From the NCBI GenBank assembly GCA_035703895.1, contig DASSXJ010000033.1, positions 1-41,258 of the forward strand: a DNA stretch of 41,258 nt. Direction: 5' to 3'. Below are positions 32,200 through 40,952 of the stretch, piece after piece. Under the pieces are notes generated by a model. It was given only the letters and a program-made list of their open reading frames with translations. It was not told the origin of the DNA and did not search any database. The translations under genes were made by a program, and so were the position numbers. The DNA comes from a bacterium. Lineage in GTDB: Bacteria > Sysuimicrobiota > Sysuimicrobiia > Sysuimicrobiales > Segetimicrobiaceae. Every line of letters begins with the position of its first letter. Positions within the stretch are counted from its first letter, which is position 1.

Positions 32200-33966
32200 G
32201 TGGCAAAACGGATCAACGACATGACGATCAGGCTCGGAGGCGAAGCGGGGCAGGGCGTGGAGTCCGGCGGCGCGGGTTTCGCGCAGGCGCTCAGCCACGG
32301 GGGGCTCTGGCTCCATACCTACACCGAGTATATGTCCCGGATCCGCGGCGGGCTCAACTTCTTCCAGATCCGGGTCGCCGATCACCCATTGTGGGCCCAC
32401 ACCGAGGGTGTCCATGTCCTGCTCGCGTTCAGCCCCGAGGCGGTGACCAACTACGGGCCGCACATCGTGGAGGGCGGCGCGCTGATGTTCGACGATACCC
32501 TGAAGTTCGACCACGACGCCGTGACCCGCCGCAACGTGCAACTGTTCAGCATGCCGCTCACGAAGATCGCTCAAGACCTCGGCGGCAACAAGATCATGGC
32601 CAATACCTGCGGTCTGGGGGCGCTCGCCGGGATTATCGAATACCCCTTCGAGTTCGTGGCGGACGTGATCAGGCGGAACTTCATGCGCAAGGGTGATGCG
32701 GTCGTCCAGGGCAACCTCAAAGTCGCCGAGGAAGGGTACAAGGTGGGCCGGGACAAGTACGCCGGGTCGTTCGACTGGAAGGTCTCGCCGCTGGGGGAGC
32801 GCCCCGACCGGATGCTGCTCAACGGGAACCAGGCCATCGGGATGGGGGCGGTCGCTGCGGGCTGCCGGTTCATGTCGGGGTATCCGATGACTCCGGCGAG
32901 CTCAATCCTCGAGTACATCGCGAGCCACGCCAAGAAGTTCGACATCGTCGTCAAGCAGACCGAGGACGAGATCGCCGCCATCTTGTTCGCGATCGGCGCC
33001 GGCAATGCGGGCGCGCGCGCGCTGACGGCCACGAGCGGGGGCGGGTTCTCGCTCATGGTGGAGGCGCTCGGGCTGGCCGGCATGGCCGAGGTTCCGGTGG
33101 TGATCGTGGAGGCGCAGCGGCCCGGCCCGTCGACCGGGATGCCGACGAAGACCGAGCAGGGAGATCTGCTGTTTGCCCTGTTCGCGAGTCAGGGCGAGTT
33201 TCCGCGGATCGTCCTGGCCCCGGGCACCCAGGAGGAGTGCTTCCACACCGCCGTGCGGGCATTCAACCTGGCGGAGAAGTGGCAGTGTCCGGTGATCGTG
33301 ATGACCGAGTTCTACCTCACCACGATGATGCGGACGCTGATGCCCACCGAGTTTCCGATCGAGCGCGTGCAGATCGATCGAGGGGAGCTGCTCACCGCTG
33401 AGCAACTGGACCGCCTCGGCGAACCCTACTTGAGATACCGCGATACGCCGAGCGGCATCTCGCCCCGCGCGCTCCCCGGCCATCCGAAAGCGGTGCATCA
33501 GGCGTGCAGCGACGAGCACGACGAGTACGGCCATTTTGAGGACGAGGATCCGGCGAACCGGCTGAAGATGGCCGGGAAACGGTGGCGGAAGTTCCAGAAC
33601 ATCGTCGAGGATCTCCACGAACCGACGCTCTACGGGCCCGAAGGGGCCGGGATCACCCTGATGGGGTGGGGGAGCACCTACGGGGCGATGCGGGAGGCCG
33701 TCGATCTGCTGAACGCCAGCGGAACGCGAACCAACCTCCTGCACTTCGTCGACATCTGGCCGTTCCCGGAGGCGAAGGCGACCCCGCTGATCGAGGCGGC
33801 GCGCCAGCTCGTGGCCGTGGAAGGCAACCAAAGCGGCCAGTTCGCCCACCTGGTGCGGGCGATGACCGGCCGCCGGGCCGATCGCATGATCCTGAGGTGG
33901 GACGGCCGGCCGCTCAGCCCCGAGTACATCATCGAGAAGCTGGAGGAGGCCAAAGTTCATGCTTGA
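32200..33966 (+). CDS. korA: 2-oxoacid:ferredoxin oxidoreductase, fused gamma-alpha subunit (KorA type)
   Basis: 588 residues. Residues 1 to about 190 are the gamma domain (IRLGGEAGQGVESGGAGFAQ, then EYMSRIRGGLNFFQIRV). From about 205 is the alpha domain: NGNQAIGMGAVAAGCRFMSG, YPMTPASSILEYI, TATSGGGFSLMVEALGLAG and RPGPSTGMPTKTEQGDL. This gamma-alpha order is the two-subunit 2-oxoglutarate/2-oxoacid type. With KorB it oxidatively decarboxylates a 2-oxoacid to the acyl-CoA and reduces ferredoxin, or runs in reverse to fix CO2. The substrate is most likely 2-oxoglutarate, but not proven. GTG at 32200 has GGTGAG 6 nt upstream. Confidence 0.92.
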   Translation: MAKRINDMTIRLGGEAGQGVESGGAGFAQALSHGGLWLHTYTEYMSRIRGGLNFFQIRVADHPLWAHTEGVHVLLAFSPEAVTNYGPHIVEGGALMFDDTLKFDHDAVTRRNVQLFSMPLTKIAQDLGGNKIMANTCGLGALAGIIEYPFEFVADVIRRNFMRKGDAVVQGNLKVAEEGYKVGRDKYAGSFDWKVSPLGERPDRMLLNGNQAIGMGAVAAGCRFMSGYPMTPASSILEYIASHAKKFDIVVKQTEDEIAAILFAIGAGNAGARALTATSGGGFSLMVEALGLAGMAEVPVVIVEAQRPGPSTGMPTKTEQGDLLFALFASQGEFPRIVLAPGTQEECFHTAVRAFNLAEKWQCPVIVMTEFYLTTMMRTLMPTEFPIERVQIDRGELLTAEQLDRLGEPYLRYRDTPSGISPRALPGHPKAVHQACSDEHDEYGHFEDEDPANRLKMAGKRWRKFQNIVEDLHEPTLYGPEGAGITLMGWGSTYGAMREAVDLLNASGTRTNLLHFVDIWPFPEAKATPLIEAARQLVAVEGNQSGQFAHLVRAMTGRRADRMILRWDGRPLSPEYIIEKLEEAKVHA

Positions 33967-34828
33967 TGTCAAGACCTTCAACAACCCGATCAAGGTCACG
34001 TGGTGCCCGGGGTGCGGGGACTACGGGATCCTGAACGCCGTTAAGAGCGCGCTGGCGCAGCTCGAGATCCACCCGCACGAGGTGATGTTCTTCTCGGGCA
34101 TCGGCTGCGGGAGCAAGCTGCCGGACTACATGAACGCGAACGCGTTCACGACGATCCACGGTCGGGCCCTCCCGGTCGCCATGGGCACCAAGCTCGCGAA
34201 CCACGACCTGAACGTGATCTGCATCACCGGCGACGGGGACGGGTACGGCATCGGGGGGAATCACTTCCTCAACATCATGCGGCGGAACCCCGACATCGTC
34301 CATATCGCCGAGAACAACATGGTCTACGGCCTGACCAAAGGGCAGTACGCGCCCACGAGCGAGCGGGGGTTCATCACCAGCACCACGCCCGAGGGGAGCA
34401 TCGAGATCGCGTTCAACCCGCTCACGACCGCGATCAACGGCGGCGCGTTGTTCGTGGCGCGCGGGTTCTCAGGCGATCCCAAGCACCTGGCCAAGCTGAT
34501 CATGGCGGCGATCCAGCACAAGGGGTACGCGCTCGTCGACGTGCTCCAGCCGTGCGTGATCTACAACAAGATCAACACCTATGACTATTATCGAGAGCGC
34601 GTGTACAAGCTCGAGGAGGCGGGGCATAACCCCGCAGACCGGGACGCCGCCTGGCACAAGGCGCAGGAGTGGGGGGAGAAGATCCCGATCGGGATCCTCT
34701 ACCAGGTCGAGGGCCAGCCAACCTACGAGGAACAGGTCTCGGAGCTCAAAGCCGGGCCTATCGCCAAGCGGACCCTCCAGCCGCTCACTCGTGCGCAGGC
34801 GGACGCGCTCCGGCGGGAGTTCTTCTAA
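33959..34828 (+). CDS. korB: 2-oxoacid:ferredoxin oxidoreductase beta subunit (KorB type)
   Basis: 289 residues. The [4Fe-4S] cysteines are Cys16 and Cys19 (TWCPGCGDYGI), Cys50 (GIGCGSK) and Cys199 (LQPCVIYN). The thiamine diphosphate and Mg site is GDGDGYGIGGNHF (from 91) with ENNMVYGLTKGQ. No ferredoxin domain is fused, so electrons go to a separate ferredoxin. The start overlaps the korA stop by 8 nt, so the two are translated together. The ferredoxin-NADP reductase in this window could link its product to NADPH. Confidence 0.95.
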   Translation: MLDVKTFNNPIKVTWCPGCGDYGILNAVKSALAQLEIHPHEVMFFSGIGCGSKLPDYMNANAFTTIHGRALPVAMGTKLANHDLNVICITGDGDGYGIGGNHFLNIMRRNPDIVHIAENNMVYGLTKGQYAPTSERGFITSTTPEGSIEIAFNPLTTAINGGALFVARGFSGDPKHLAKLIMAAIQHKGYALVDVLQPCVIYNKINTYDYYRERVYKLEEAGHNPADRDAAWHKAQEWGEKIPIGILYQVEGQPTYEEQVSELKAGPIAKRTLQPLTRAQADALRREFF

Positions 34829-34867
34829 TAAAGCGGGTGGATCCCGCCTCCGCATCCGGCGGCTGAT

Positions 34868-35707
34868 GTGATGCGGGCGCTCGCCGCCACCCTGGGCGTG
34901 CTCGCCGGGATGTGGTGGTTGGGGATCGGTGCGGTCGCCGCGCCGCCGTCCTCGGCCCCCGCGAGCGTGAACGCCGACGACGTGCGGATCGACAACAGCG
35001 GGACCACGCTTGTGGCCACCGGGCACGTGGCCGTCGTCTACGGGACCCTCCGCGTCGCGAGCGACGCCCTGCGGATCTACCGGCCGAAGGGCACCGCGAC
35101 GTTTACCGGGCACGTCGCCGTCACCGACGAGAGGGGACGGGCTTCGGCGCAGGTGGCGATGATCACGGTGGTCAACGAGTCACGGGTGACCGAGATCGTG
35201 CTCACCGGCGGCGCCTCGGTTGAGACCCGCTCGTACGCGCTCCTGGCCGACCGCATTGTCGCCGACCGGCAGCACAACCGTCTGACCGCCGCCGGGCACG
35301 CGACCGCGTTCTCCCAGCCGGACCTGATCGTCACCGGCGCGCTGATCACCTATGAGGACGACCCGCAGCACGCGGTCGTTCGCGGGGAGGGCGCGACCCC
35401 GGCGACGATCCAGAACCGGGACGGGCGGATCCGGGGAACCCGGATCGATGTGTCTAGGAAGAGCGGGCAGGCGCTGGTGACCGGCCCCGTCGACGCGGAG
35501 ATCTACGATGCCTCGGTGACAGGGGCGGACGCGACGATCGACCTCGCCCGGGCCACAGCGGTGTTTACCGGCCACGTCACCGTCTCCCGCCAGCAGGGAC
35601 GGCTGCTCGCCGACCGGTTGACGGTGTATTACCGGGTGAAGCGATTCGTCGCCGAGGGCGCGACCCGCATGACCTTCAGCGATCGAGACGATTCCTCGTC
35701 CCCATAG
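34868..35707 (+). CDS. OstA/LptA-like periplasmic protein
   Basis: 279 residues with a signal peptide (hydrophobic MRALAATLGVLAGMWWLGIG, end near VAA). The mature part is a run of short beta repeats of the OstA fold: NADDVRIDNSGTTLVATGHV, then GTATFTGHVAVTDERGRASA, LADRIVADRQHNRLTAAGHA and IDLARATAVFTGHVTV. OstA proteins bridge the periplasm and carry lipopolysaccharide or other lipids to the outer membrane. It is longer than E. coli LptA and holds more repeats. GTG 34868 is directly followed by ATG 34871; either may be used. Together with the LpxB-like gene at the right edge it points to an outer membrane. No lptB, F or G is adjacent. Confidence 0.85.
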   Translation: MMRALAATLGVLAGMWWLGIGAVAAPPSSAPASVNADDVRIDNSGTTLVATGHVAVVYGTLRVASDALRIYRPKGTATFTGHVAVTDERGRASAQVAMITVVNESRVTEIVLTGGASVETRSYALLADRIVADRQHNRLTAAGHATAFSQPDLIVTGALITYEDDPQHAVVRGEGATPATIQNRDGRIRGTRIDVSRKSGQALVTGPVDAEIYDASVTGADATIDLARATAVFTGHVTVSRQQGRLLADRLTVYYRVKRFVAEGATRMTFSDRDDSSSP

Positions 35708-35708
35708 G

Positions 35709-36089
35709 ATGGGGCTGGTCACCCGCTGGTTGGCGGCGGTTGCGGCCGCCGTCGTCGTCTTTGAAGGGCTCGATGCGCTTGCCGCCATGGGCGGCGGCGT
35801 GGCGTGGGTGACCCTTGCGTCTCCCGTCGTCGCCGGTGCGATGGCGGCTTGGTGGGCAGGCGGGGGCGCGGCCCCCCGGCTCTTGGCCTCGGCGGCTACG
35901 GCGTGGGCGCGCATCGGCACGGACCGGACCATCGGCCTCATGCACGGCGTGCGTCATTCGCTCGAGGTGGAGGTCGTCGTGGCCGCGGTCTTCGGGGTAC
36001 CGTGGATGGGGATGGCGCTCGCCGGGGGGATCGCGGTCCTGCTCGTCCTCCGCAGACGCCGCTACGGCAGTTCGCCGCGCGTGACGTAG
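35709..36089 (+). CDS. Hypothetical small membrane protein
   Basis: 126 residues, starting at ATG 35709, 1 nt after the OstA-like stop. Three hydrophobic stretches (LAAVAAAVVVFEGLDALAA, VAWVTLASPVVAGAMAAWW and VPWMGMALAGGIAVLLVL) would cross the membrane, ending in RRRRYGSS. I recognise no family. The tight spacing suggests co-expression with the OstA-like gene. Its end overlaps the end of the convergent TPR gene by 28 nt. The reverse frame in the same place looks like a shadow with no recognisable motif. Confidence 0.6.
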   Translation: MGLVTRWLAAVAAAVVVFEGLDALAAMGGGVAWVTLASPVVAGAMAAWWAGGGAAPRLLASAATAWARIGTDRTIGLMHGVRHSLEVEVVVAAVFGVPWMGMALAGGIAVLLVLRRRRYGSSPRVT

Positions 36090-36718
36090 TTGTACACGGT
36101 GCGATCCTTGTAGGCGAGGGCAAACTGCACCGCCGCGTCGCGTGTGCGGCCGGTCCGGCTGTAGGCGGTCCCCAGCAAGTACCGGATCGCACTGTTGCCG
36201 GGATCGAGCCGCACGCTGCTCTCCCATTGCGCGATCGTGTTCTTGGCGTCCTCGCGGTCCGCGTAGACATACCCGAGATATCCGTGGTTCATGGCGTTGC
36301 GCGGATCCTGCCGCGTGATCTCCAGAAACTCTTGCAACGCCGTGTGGTGATCGCGTTCGACGAACCACGATGCGAACCCCAACTCGTAGCGAGCCAAGAG
36401 GTTGCCCGGATCCCGCTTGACGTTCGCCGCGGCCCCACCCATGATCTGGCGGGAGAAGGCTTCCCGGCGGGTGTCGCCGCCGATCATCCGGTCAATCTGC
36501 TTCAGTGTGTGCCACCAATCGATCAGCAGCCCTTCATGCGCATAGACCATCGCCAGCCGGAGCGCGGCCTCCGGGTCCGGTTTCGCGGCCAGCTGCGCCT
36601 TGAGGCCGGGGATCAGCGGCCGCCAGCTCTCCCCCGCGCGCTGGGCGCCGGCCGGCGTGAGCGGCAGCGTGAGCAGCGCAAAGACGCCCGCGACGATGGC
36701 CGCCACGACGCGTGTCAT
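36062..36718 (-). CDS. Exported TPR protein
   Basis: 218 residues. A signal peptide (VVAAIVAGVFALLTLPLTP, cleavage after AGA) is followed by TPR-like helical repeats, clearest at NLLARYELGFASWF, NAMNHGYLGYVYADREDAKN and NSAIRYLLGTAYSRTGRTRD. TPR domains bind partner proteins; the periplasmic partner is unknown. ATG at 36718 has GAGGAGG 6 nt upstream. It lies 30 nt downstream of the HD-GYP gene on the same strand and is probably co-transcribed. Confidence 0.85.
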   Translation of the reverse strand: MTRVVAAIVAGVFALLTLPLTPAGAQRAGESWRPLIPGLKAQLAAKPDPEAALRLAMVYAHEGLLIDWWHTLKQIDRMIGGDTRREAFSRQIMGGAAANVKRDPGNLLARYELGFASWFVERDHHTALQEFLEITRQDPRNAMNHGYLGYVYADREDAKNTIAQWESSVRLDPGNSAIRYLLGTAYSRTGRTRDAAVQFALAYKDRTVYNYVTRGELP

Positions 36719-36748
36719 CGTGGACCTCCTCGGAACGCGATGCCTTCG

Positions 36749-38365
36749 TTACTCCGGGGCCGACAGGACCGGGATGATCAGGTTGACCAGGTCCGGGTCG
36801 AACTGCCGCCCCCCCTCGAGCTGCACGTCCGCGATCGCCTCATCGACGGTCCACGGCTTTCGGTACGGGCGGCGCTCGGTCATCGCATCGCAGCCATCGG
36901 CGATGGCTAGGATCCGGGCCTCCAGCGGGATCTGGCCTCCCGCCAGACCCTCCGGATACCCCGTCCCGTCCCAGCGTTCGTGGTGGGCGGCCACGATCGC
37001 GACGACAGCATCGTCGACCGCGAGGGCGCGCAGGAACGCCACGCCGTCGGTGACGTGCCGGACGAGGATCGCGTGCTCGTCCGGGGTGAGCGGACCGGGT
37101 TTACGCAGCAGGGACCGCGGGATCACGAGTTTCCCGACGTCGTGTACCAGCGCCGCCTGGGCGAGGGCCGCCAGCCGGGCAGGGTCGAGCGCGACCATCT
37201 GGCCGAGCTCGAGGCTCCACCGGCCCACCCGGCTGAGGTGTTCTTCCAGCTCGATCCCTTCGGAGTGCAGCAGCCGAACCAACTGCTGCGCGCCCTCGGG
37301 GAGGCTCCAGAGCGCCGTCATCAGCTCCACGGGGAGGGCGGGGCCGGCCGAGCGGGCGTGCAGCTTTTGCTCGAATGCGCCCGCCGCCGCCGTCTCGACG
37401 AGCGCGGTCGCGTCCGCCCCGTCGCTGGGCGCGAGCGCCCACCCGGCCGCGAGCCGGACCGGGTAGGGGAAGTTCGTGGCGCGCGCGACCGCGGCGCGAA
37501 TCCGCTCGACGACGGCGGCCGCGCCGGCTTCGCCGAGACCCGGGGCCAGAATCGCGAACTCGTCTCCTTCCAACCGGGCGACGACGTCGTGGGCGCGCGT
37601 CGTGTCCCTGAGGATCTGCGCGATCTGGACGAGGATCCGGTCGCTGACACGCCGTCCCGCTCGCACGGTGACCTCGCGGAAGCCCTGAAGGGCGAGGTAG
37701 ACGAGGGCGAAGGTGCCGTCTGCGCGCTCCGCCTGCGACAATTCCTCCGCAAGCCGCCAGTCGAGCAGCCGCCGGTTGGCGAGGCCGGTCAACGGGTCCG
37801 TGAGCGCAAGATGGCTTCGCGCCCGCCCCTCTCGTGAGACGAAGACCGTTGCCGCTTGAATGAGGACGAGCGCAGCGGCCGACGCGATCAGGGCCACCGG
37901 CGCGGGCGGGCGTCCGGTCGTGAGTCCGACCCAGAGGCTCACCACGTCGGCGGCCGCGAGCCCGGCGCACGCCGGCCAGGTGGGGAAGAGGGCTCCACCC
38001 AGCACGATCCACGGACCGTACGCGAGGGCCCCCAGGTCCACGGCGCCAACCGCAAGGCTCACGCTCAAGAGACCGAACAGGTACCCCGCGTACGAGACGA
38101 TCGGGGAGATCTTGTACGCGAGCGCCAGTCCGCCGACGAGGCCTGACAGGGCCGCGGCGGCGGCGTTCCACCCTTGGTGGGCTCCCCACAGGAGCGCCAT
38201 CGAATACAGGCCGGTCGCCGCGCCAACGACGAGGGGGAGGTGTCGGAGCTGATCGCTAAACAAGGGGACGGCGCGGGGGGCCGGCGCCTCGCCCGCGCCG
38301 GCGGACCCGTCGGCCCCGAGCGTCACGTCGCCGTCATCCTTCGGCGCCAATCCAAGCCTCCCCAC
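36749..38365 (-). CDS. Membrane HD-GYP phosphodiesterase with degenerate GGDEF domain
   Basis: 538 residues. Residues about 40-175 hold five or six membrane helices. The GGDEF domain (about 185-335) begins with the usual LTDPLTGLANRRLLD, but the metal Asp pair is gone (LVYLALQGF instead of LDLDGF) and the signature reads EGDEF (266-270), so diguanylate cyclase activity is doubtful. The HD-GYP domain (about 370-530) is intact: HDVGKLVIP with His408 and Asp409, and HHERWDGTGYP (461-471). It probably degrades c-di-GMP in response to a membrane signal. GTG at 38365 overlaps the MoaD-MoaE stop by 32 nt; GTG at 38326 is an alternative without overlap. TPR gene follows. Confidence 0.92.
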   Translation of the reverse strand: MGRLGLAPKDDGDVTLGADGSAGAGEAPAPRAVPLFSDQLRHLPLVVGAATGLYSMALLWGAHQGWNAAAAALSGLVGGLALAYKISPIVSYAGYLFGLLSVSLAVGAVDLGALAYGPWIVLGGALFPTWPACAGLAAADVVSLWVGLTTGRPPAPVALIASAAALVLIQAATVFVSREGRARSHLALTDPLTGLANRRLLDWRLAEELSQAERADGTFALVYLALQGFREVTVRAGRRVSDRILVQIAQILRDTTRAHDVVARLEGDEFAILAPGLGEAGAAAVVERIRAAVARATNFPYPVRLAAGWALAPSDGADATALVETAAAGAFEQKLHARSAGPALPVELMTALWSLPEGAQQLVRLLHSEGIELEEHLSRVGRWSLELGQMVALDPARLAALAQAALVHDVGKLVIPRSLLRKPGPLTPDEHAILVRHVTDGVAFLRALAVDDAVVAIVAAHHERWDGTGYPEGLAGGQIPLEARILAIADGCDAMTERRPYRKPWTVDEAIADVQLEGGRQFDPDLVNLIIPVLSAPE

Positions 38366-39017
38366 CTACCCAGATCTCCTTCTTCCAAATCGGGACGGTG
38401 AGCTTCAGCGTATCGATGGCGAACCGTGCGGCGTCAAATGCCTCGGCCCGGTGGGGCGCCGAGACGCTGATCGCGATGCTGGTGTCTCCGACGTTGAGCC
38501 GCCCCGTCCGATGGATCATGGCCACCCGGGTCGCCGGCCACCGGGACATGATCGTCGACGCGATCTTCTCCATCTCCCGCCGCGCCAGGACTTCATATGC
38601 CTCGTACTCGAGGTGGTCGACCCGCCGGCCGCGCGCATTGTCGCGGACCACGCCCAAAAATAGCACGACCGCGCCCGCGCGAGGATCGGCGACCTCTCGC
38701 ACGAGGCGGTCGAACGCGATGGGCCCGTCGGTGAGCTCGATCAGGGGCGGGCGCGCCGGTCGTTCGTCGCCGCCTCCGCCGCTCACCGGCGGGATTAACG
38801 CCACCTCGTCGTCATCGTGGAGGGGGCGACCGCCGTCCACGTACTCGTCGTTGACCGCGTACCCCGACGGTTCGGGCAGGCGCGCCAGGGCGGGATAGCG
38901 ATTCACGAGCGCCGTCCACACCGCCTGTCCCCGGCTTCCGCCCTCGAGGGCGAGCTCGATTTGGGAGGCGCCCACCGCTTCGCGGTACGATGCAAAGAGC
39001 CGCACCCGCACTTTCAC
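38334..39017 (-). CDS. moaE: Molybdopterin synthase fusion MoaD-MoaE
   Basis: 227 residues from GTG 39017. Residues 1-83 are a MoaD ubiquitin-like domain (VRVRLFASYREAVGA) ending in IPPVSGGGG (Gly80-83). A short linker leads to MoaE: GAVVLFLGVVRDNARGRRV, EYEAYEVLARREM, and KLTVPIWKKEIWVGGEAW with the active-site lysines. Molybdopterin synthase puts two sulfurs into precursor Z using a thiocarboxylate on the MoaD C-terminal Gly. In a fusion this Gly is internal, so cleavage after the Gly run is needed, as known for mycobacterial MoaX. The frame is open to 39260, but upstream residues are unrelated. A -10 box lies 7 nt before the GTG. Confidence 0.93.
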   Translation of the reverse strand: MKVRVRLFASYREAVGASQIELALEGGSRGQAVWTALVNRYPALARLPEPSGYAVNDEYVDGGRPLHDDDEVALIPPVSGGGGDERPARPPLIELTDGPIAFDRLVREVADPRAGAVVLFLGVVRDNARGRRVDHLEYEAYEVLARREMEKIASTIMSRWPATRVAMIHRTGRLNVGDTSIAISVSAPHRAEAFDAARFAIDTLKLTVPIWKKEIWVGGEAWIGAEG

Positions 39018-39024
39018 AGCCCCG

Positions 39025-39033
39025 ATTGTACCA
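39025..39033 (-). promoter_or_regulatory. Extended -10 box for a leaderless moaD-moaE transcript
   Basis: TGGTACAAT on the minus strand is a TGn-extended -10 box. It ends 7 nt before the GTG at 39017, so transcription would begin at or next to the start codon. No ribosome site is present before the GTG. Confidence 0.5.
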
Positions 39034-39132
39034 TAGGCTAGGCCACGGTCTGGGCGCGCCGGCGCCGAACTGGGTAATATATGTCGTGGAACTCCTGGCC
39101 GGGCGCCGACCGTAGTAAGGAGGCGTGGCGGT

Positions 39133-40005
39133 GTGTTCGAGGTGATGACGAAGATGCGATTCCAATGGTTGATGCTCGCCTCCGCGGTCACTGCGCTGAC
39201 GTTGACCCCGATGGTCCCGCCTATGCCGGTGCCCACCGCCCACGCCCAGCTCTTCAGCATGAGCGAGCAGCAGGAGATCCAGCTTGGACGTCAAGTCGAA
39301 GCCGAGGTCGCCAAGAAGCCGGGGTTCGTCGACGACCCAGGCCTTACCAGTTATGTGGCGGGAATCGGGTTGCGCCTCGCCCACGTCTCGGAGCGGCCCA
39401 ATCTTCCCTGGACGTACCACATCGTCCGCGACAAGAGCGTGAATGCCTTCGCCGTGCTCGGCGGATTCGTGTTTGTCGATCAAGGGCTGTTGACGTTTGT
39501 GAAGTCCGAAGACGAGCTCGCGTTCATCTTGGGGCACGAAACGACGCACGTCGCGCACCGCCACGCCGTGGACCTCGCGCAGCGAGACCTGGAGGTTCAG
39601 TTCGGCGCGGTGTTGCTGACGCAATTCGTCTTCGGCGGGAGCTGGACCGCCTACCAGCTTTCGCAGATCGCCCGCGGTCTCGTGGACGCGAAGTATTCAA
39701 GGGACAAGGAGTTCGAGGCCGACCGCTACGGCGTAATTTATGCGCAGAAGGCCGGCTTCAACTCCTCCGCGGCGATCAGCTTCTTTGAACGCCTGCAGCG
39801 CCTGGACAAAACCCAGCCCGCCCTGGCGCATGCGTTTGAAGACCACCCGGACACTCCCGACCGGATCAAAGCGCTCCGGGCTCAGCTGCATCAGATGGGC
39901 TATCAAGTGGCCGGTCCCGAGGCCCCGGCGCCCGCCCCTGGGCCCGCGGTGAAGCCGTCCTCCGCCCAGACGGCGCCCCACTCTACTGTCTCCGGCGACA
40001 GGTAA
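39133..40005 (+). CDS. Exported M48-family zinc metalloprotease
   Basis: 290 residues. A signal peptide (hydrophobic WLMLASAVTALTLTPMV, cleavage after AHA) precedes the M48 domain: zinc ligands His135 and His139 with the catalytic Glu136 in GHETTHVAHRH, and the third ligand Glu193 in KEFEADRYG. AFAVLGGFVFVDQGLL is also typical. It resembles BepA/LoiP-type periplasmic proteases that tend outer-membrane proteins; no TPR domain is fused. A Pro/Ala tail ends the protein. GTG at 39133 has AAGGAGG 9 nt upstream; ATG codons at 39145 and 39154 are alternatives. Confidence 0.92.
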   Translation: MFEVMTKMRFQWLMLASAVTALTLTPMVPPMPVPTAHAQLFSMSEQQEIQLGRQVEAEVAKKPGFVDDPGLTSYVAGIGLRLAHVSERPNLPWTYHIVRDKSVNAFAVLGGFVFVDQGLLTFVKSEDELAFILGHETTHVAHRHAVDLAQRDLEVQFGAVLLTQFVFGGSWTAYQLSQIARGLVDAKYSRDKEFEADRYGVIYAQKAGFNSSAAISFFERLQRLDKTQPALAHAFEDHPDTPDRIKALRAQLHQMGYQVAGPEAPAPAPGPAVKPSSAQTAPHSTVSGDR

Positions 40006-40047
40006 TGAGCGACAGGGGAGCTCCCGCCGTCCCCGAATGATCTGCGG

Positions 40048-40926
40048 GTGACGCCGCTCAGGATCGCCGATCCGTACGCGGCCCCTGGTCAGTACCGCAA
40101 GGCGCAGCTCCACTGCCACACGACCAATTCCGACGGGACGTTCGCTCCGCGCGGGCTGCTCGAGCGCTACCGGACCGCCGGGTACACCTTTGTCGTGTTC
40201 ACCGACCACGAACGGGTGACCACGTGCGACGATCTGAACGACGGCGCGTTTCTGGCCCTCCCCGGCGCAGAGACGGCCATCGGCCGTCCATTCCGGCCGC
40301 TGGGGCCCCATCTGGGCCGGATCGGGGCGCCGGGGCGGCTTGACGTGCGCGGCGCCCAGGCTGCGATCGATGCGACCATCGCCGCCGGCGGCGTCGTCTC
40401 CCTGCACCATCCGGGGTGGACCGGGAATCTCTGGACGGGCCGGTGGATCCTCGCGGAGATGATCGCGCTCCGCGGGTATCACCTCATCGAGATCAGCAAC
40501 CACCACAGTGCTTCCCGCACGGACGTGGAGCGGTGGGCCACGGTGCAGGCCGCGCGCGGTCCGGCGGCTCCCGTCGGGGGCGTGGCGGTGGACGACTTTC
40601 ATCGGGAGAGGGACTTTAACACGGGGTGGGTGATGGCCAAGACCGCCGCCGTGACCCAGGAGGCATTCCTCGGCGCGCTCCGTACACGCGCCCTCGTGGC
40701 GTCCACGGGCCCCCACGCCGAATTCGGCGTCCACGACGGCACGATCGTCTGCGCGACGGACGCCCGGCGCATCCGATTCCTCGATGCGCACGGGACTACC
40801 CGGTACGAGCGGCCGGGACCCCAGGCCGCGTACGGCCCCGATGGAACCGAAGGGTTTGTACGCGTGGAGTGCGTGGGGGCCGCCGGCCGCACGGCGTGGT
40901 CGCAGGCATTCTGGATCGTGCGATGA
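40048..40926 (+). CDS. PHP-domain metal-dependent phosphoesterase
   Basis: 292 residues. The PHP motifs are present: QLHCHTTNSDGTF with His22, His24 and Asp29, VFTDHE with Asp53 and His54, SLHHPGW and VAVDDFH near 190. PHP enzymes hydrolyse phosphate esters with two or three metal ions; the substrate is not known, and no polymerase or other domain is attached. GTG at 40048 is the likely start, with only a weak ribosome site, 42 nt after the M48 stop. The LpxB-like gene starts 26 nt after its stop from its own -10 box. Confidence 0.87.
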   Translation: MTPLRIADPYAAPGQYRKAQLHCHTTNSDGTFAPRGLLERYRTAGYTFVVFTDHERVTTCDDLNDGAFLALPGAETAIGRPFRPLGPHLGRIGAPGRLDVRGAQAAIDATIAAGGVVSLHHPGWTGNLWTGRWILAEMIALRGYHLIEISNHHSASRTDVERWATVQAARGPAAPVGGVAVDDFHRERDFNTGWVMAKTAAVTQEAFLGALRTRALVASTGPHAEFGVHDGTIVCATDARRIRFLDAHGTTRYERPGPQAAYGPDGTEGFVRVECVGAAGRTAWSQAFWIVR

Positions 40927-40940
40927 CCGCGCAGGCGGTG

Positions 40941-40946
40941 TATAAT
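40941..40946 (+). promoter_or_regulatory. -10 box for a leaderless LpxB-like transcript
   Basis: A perfect TATAAT in the context GGTGTATAAT, ending 6 nt before the ATG at 40953. No ribosome site is present before the ATG, and no clear -35 is seen. The layout is that of a leaderless gene. Confidence 0.5.
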
Positions 40947-40952
40947 CGCTCC

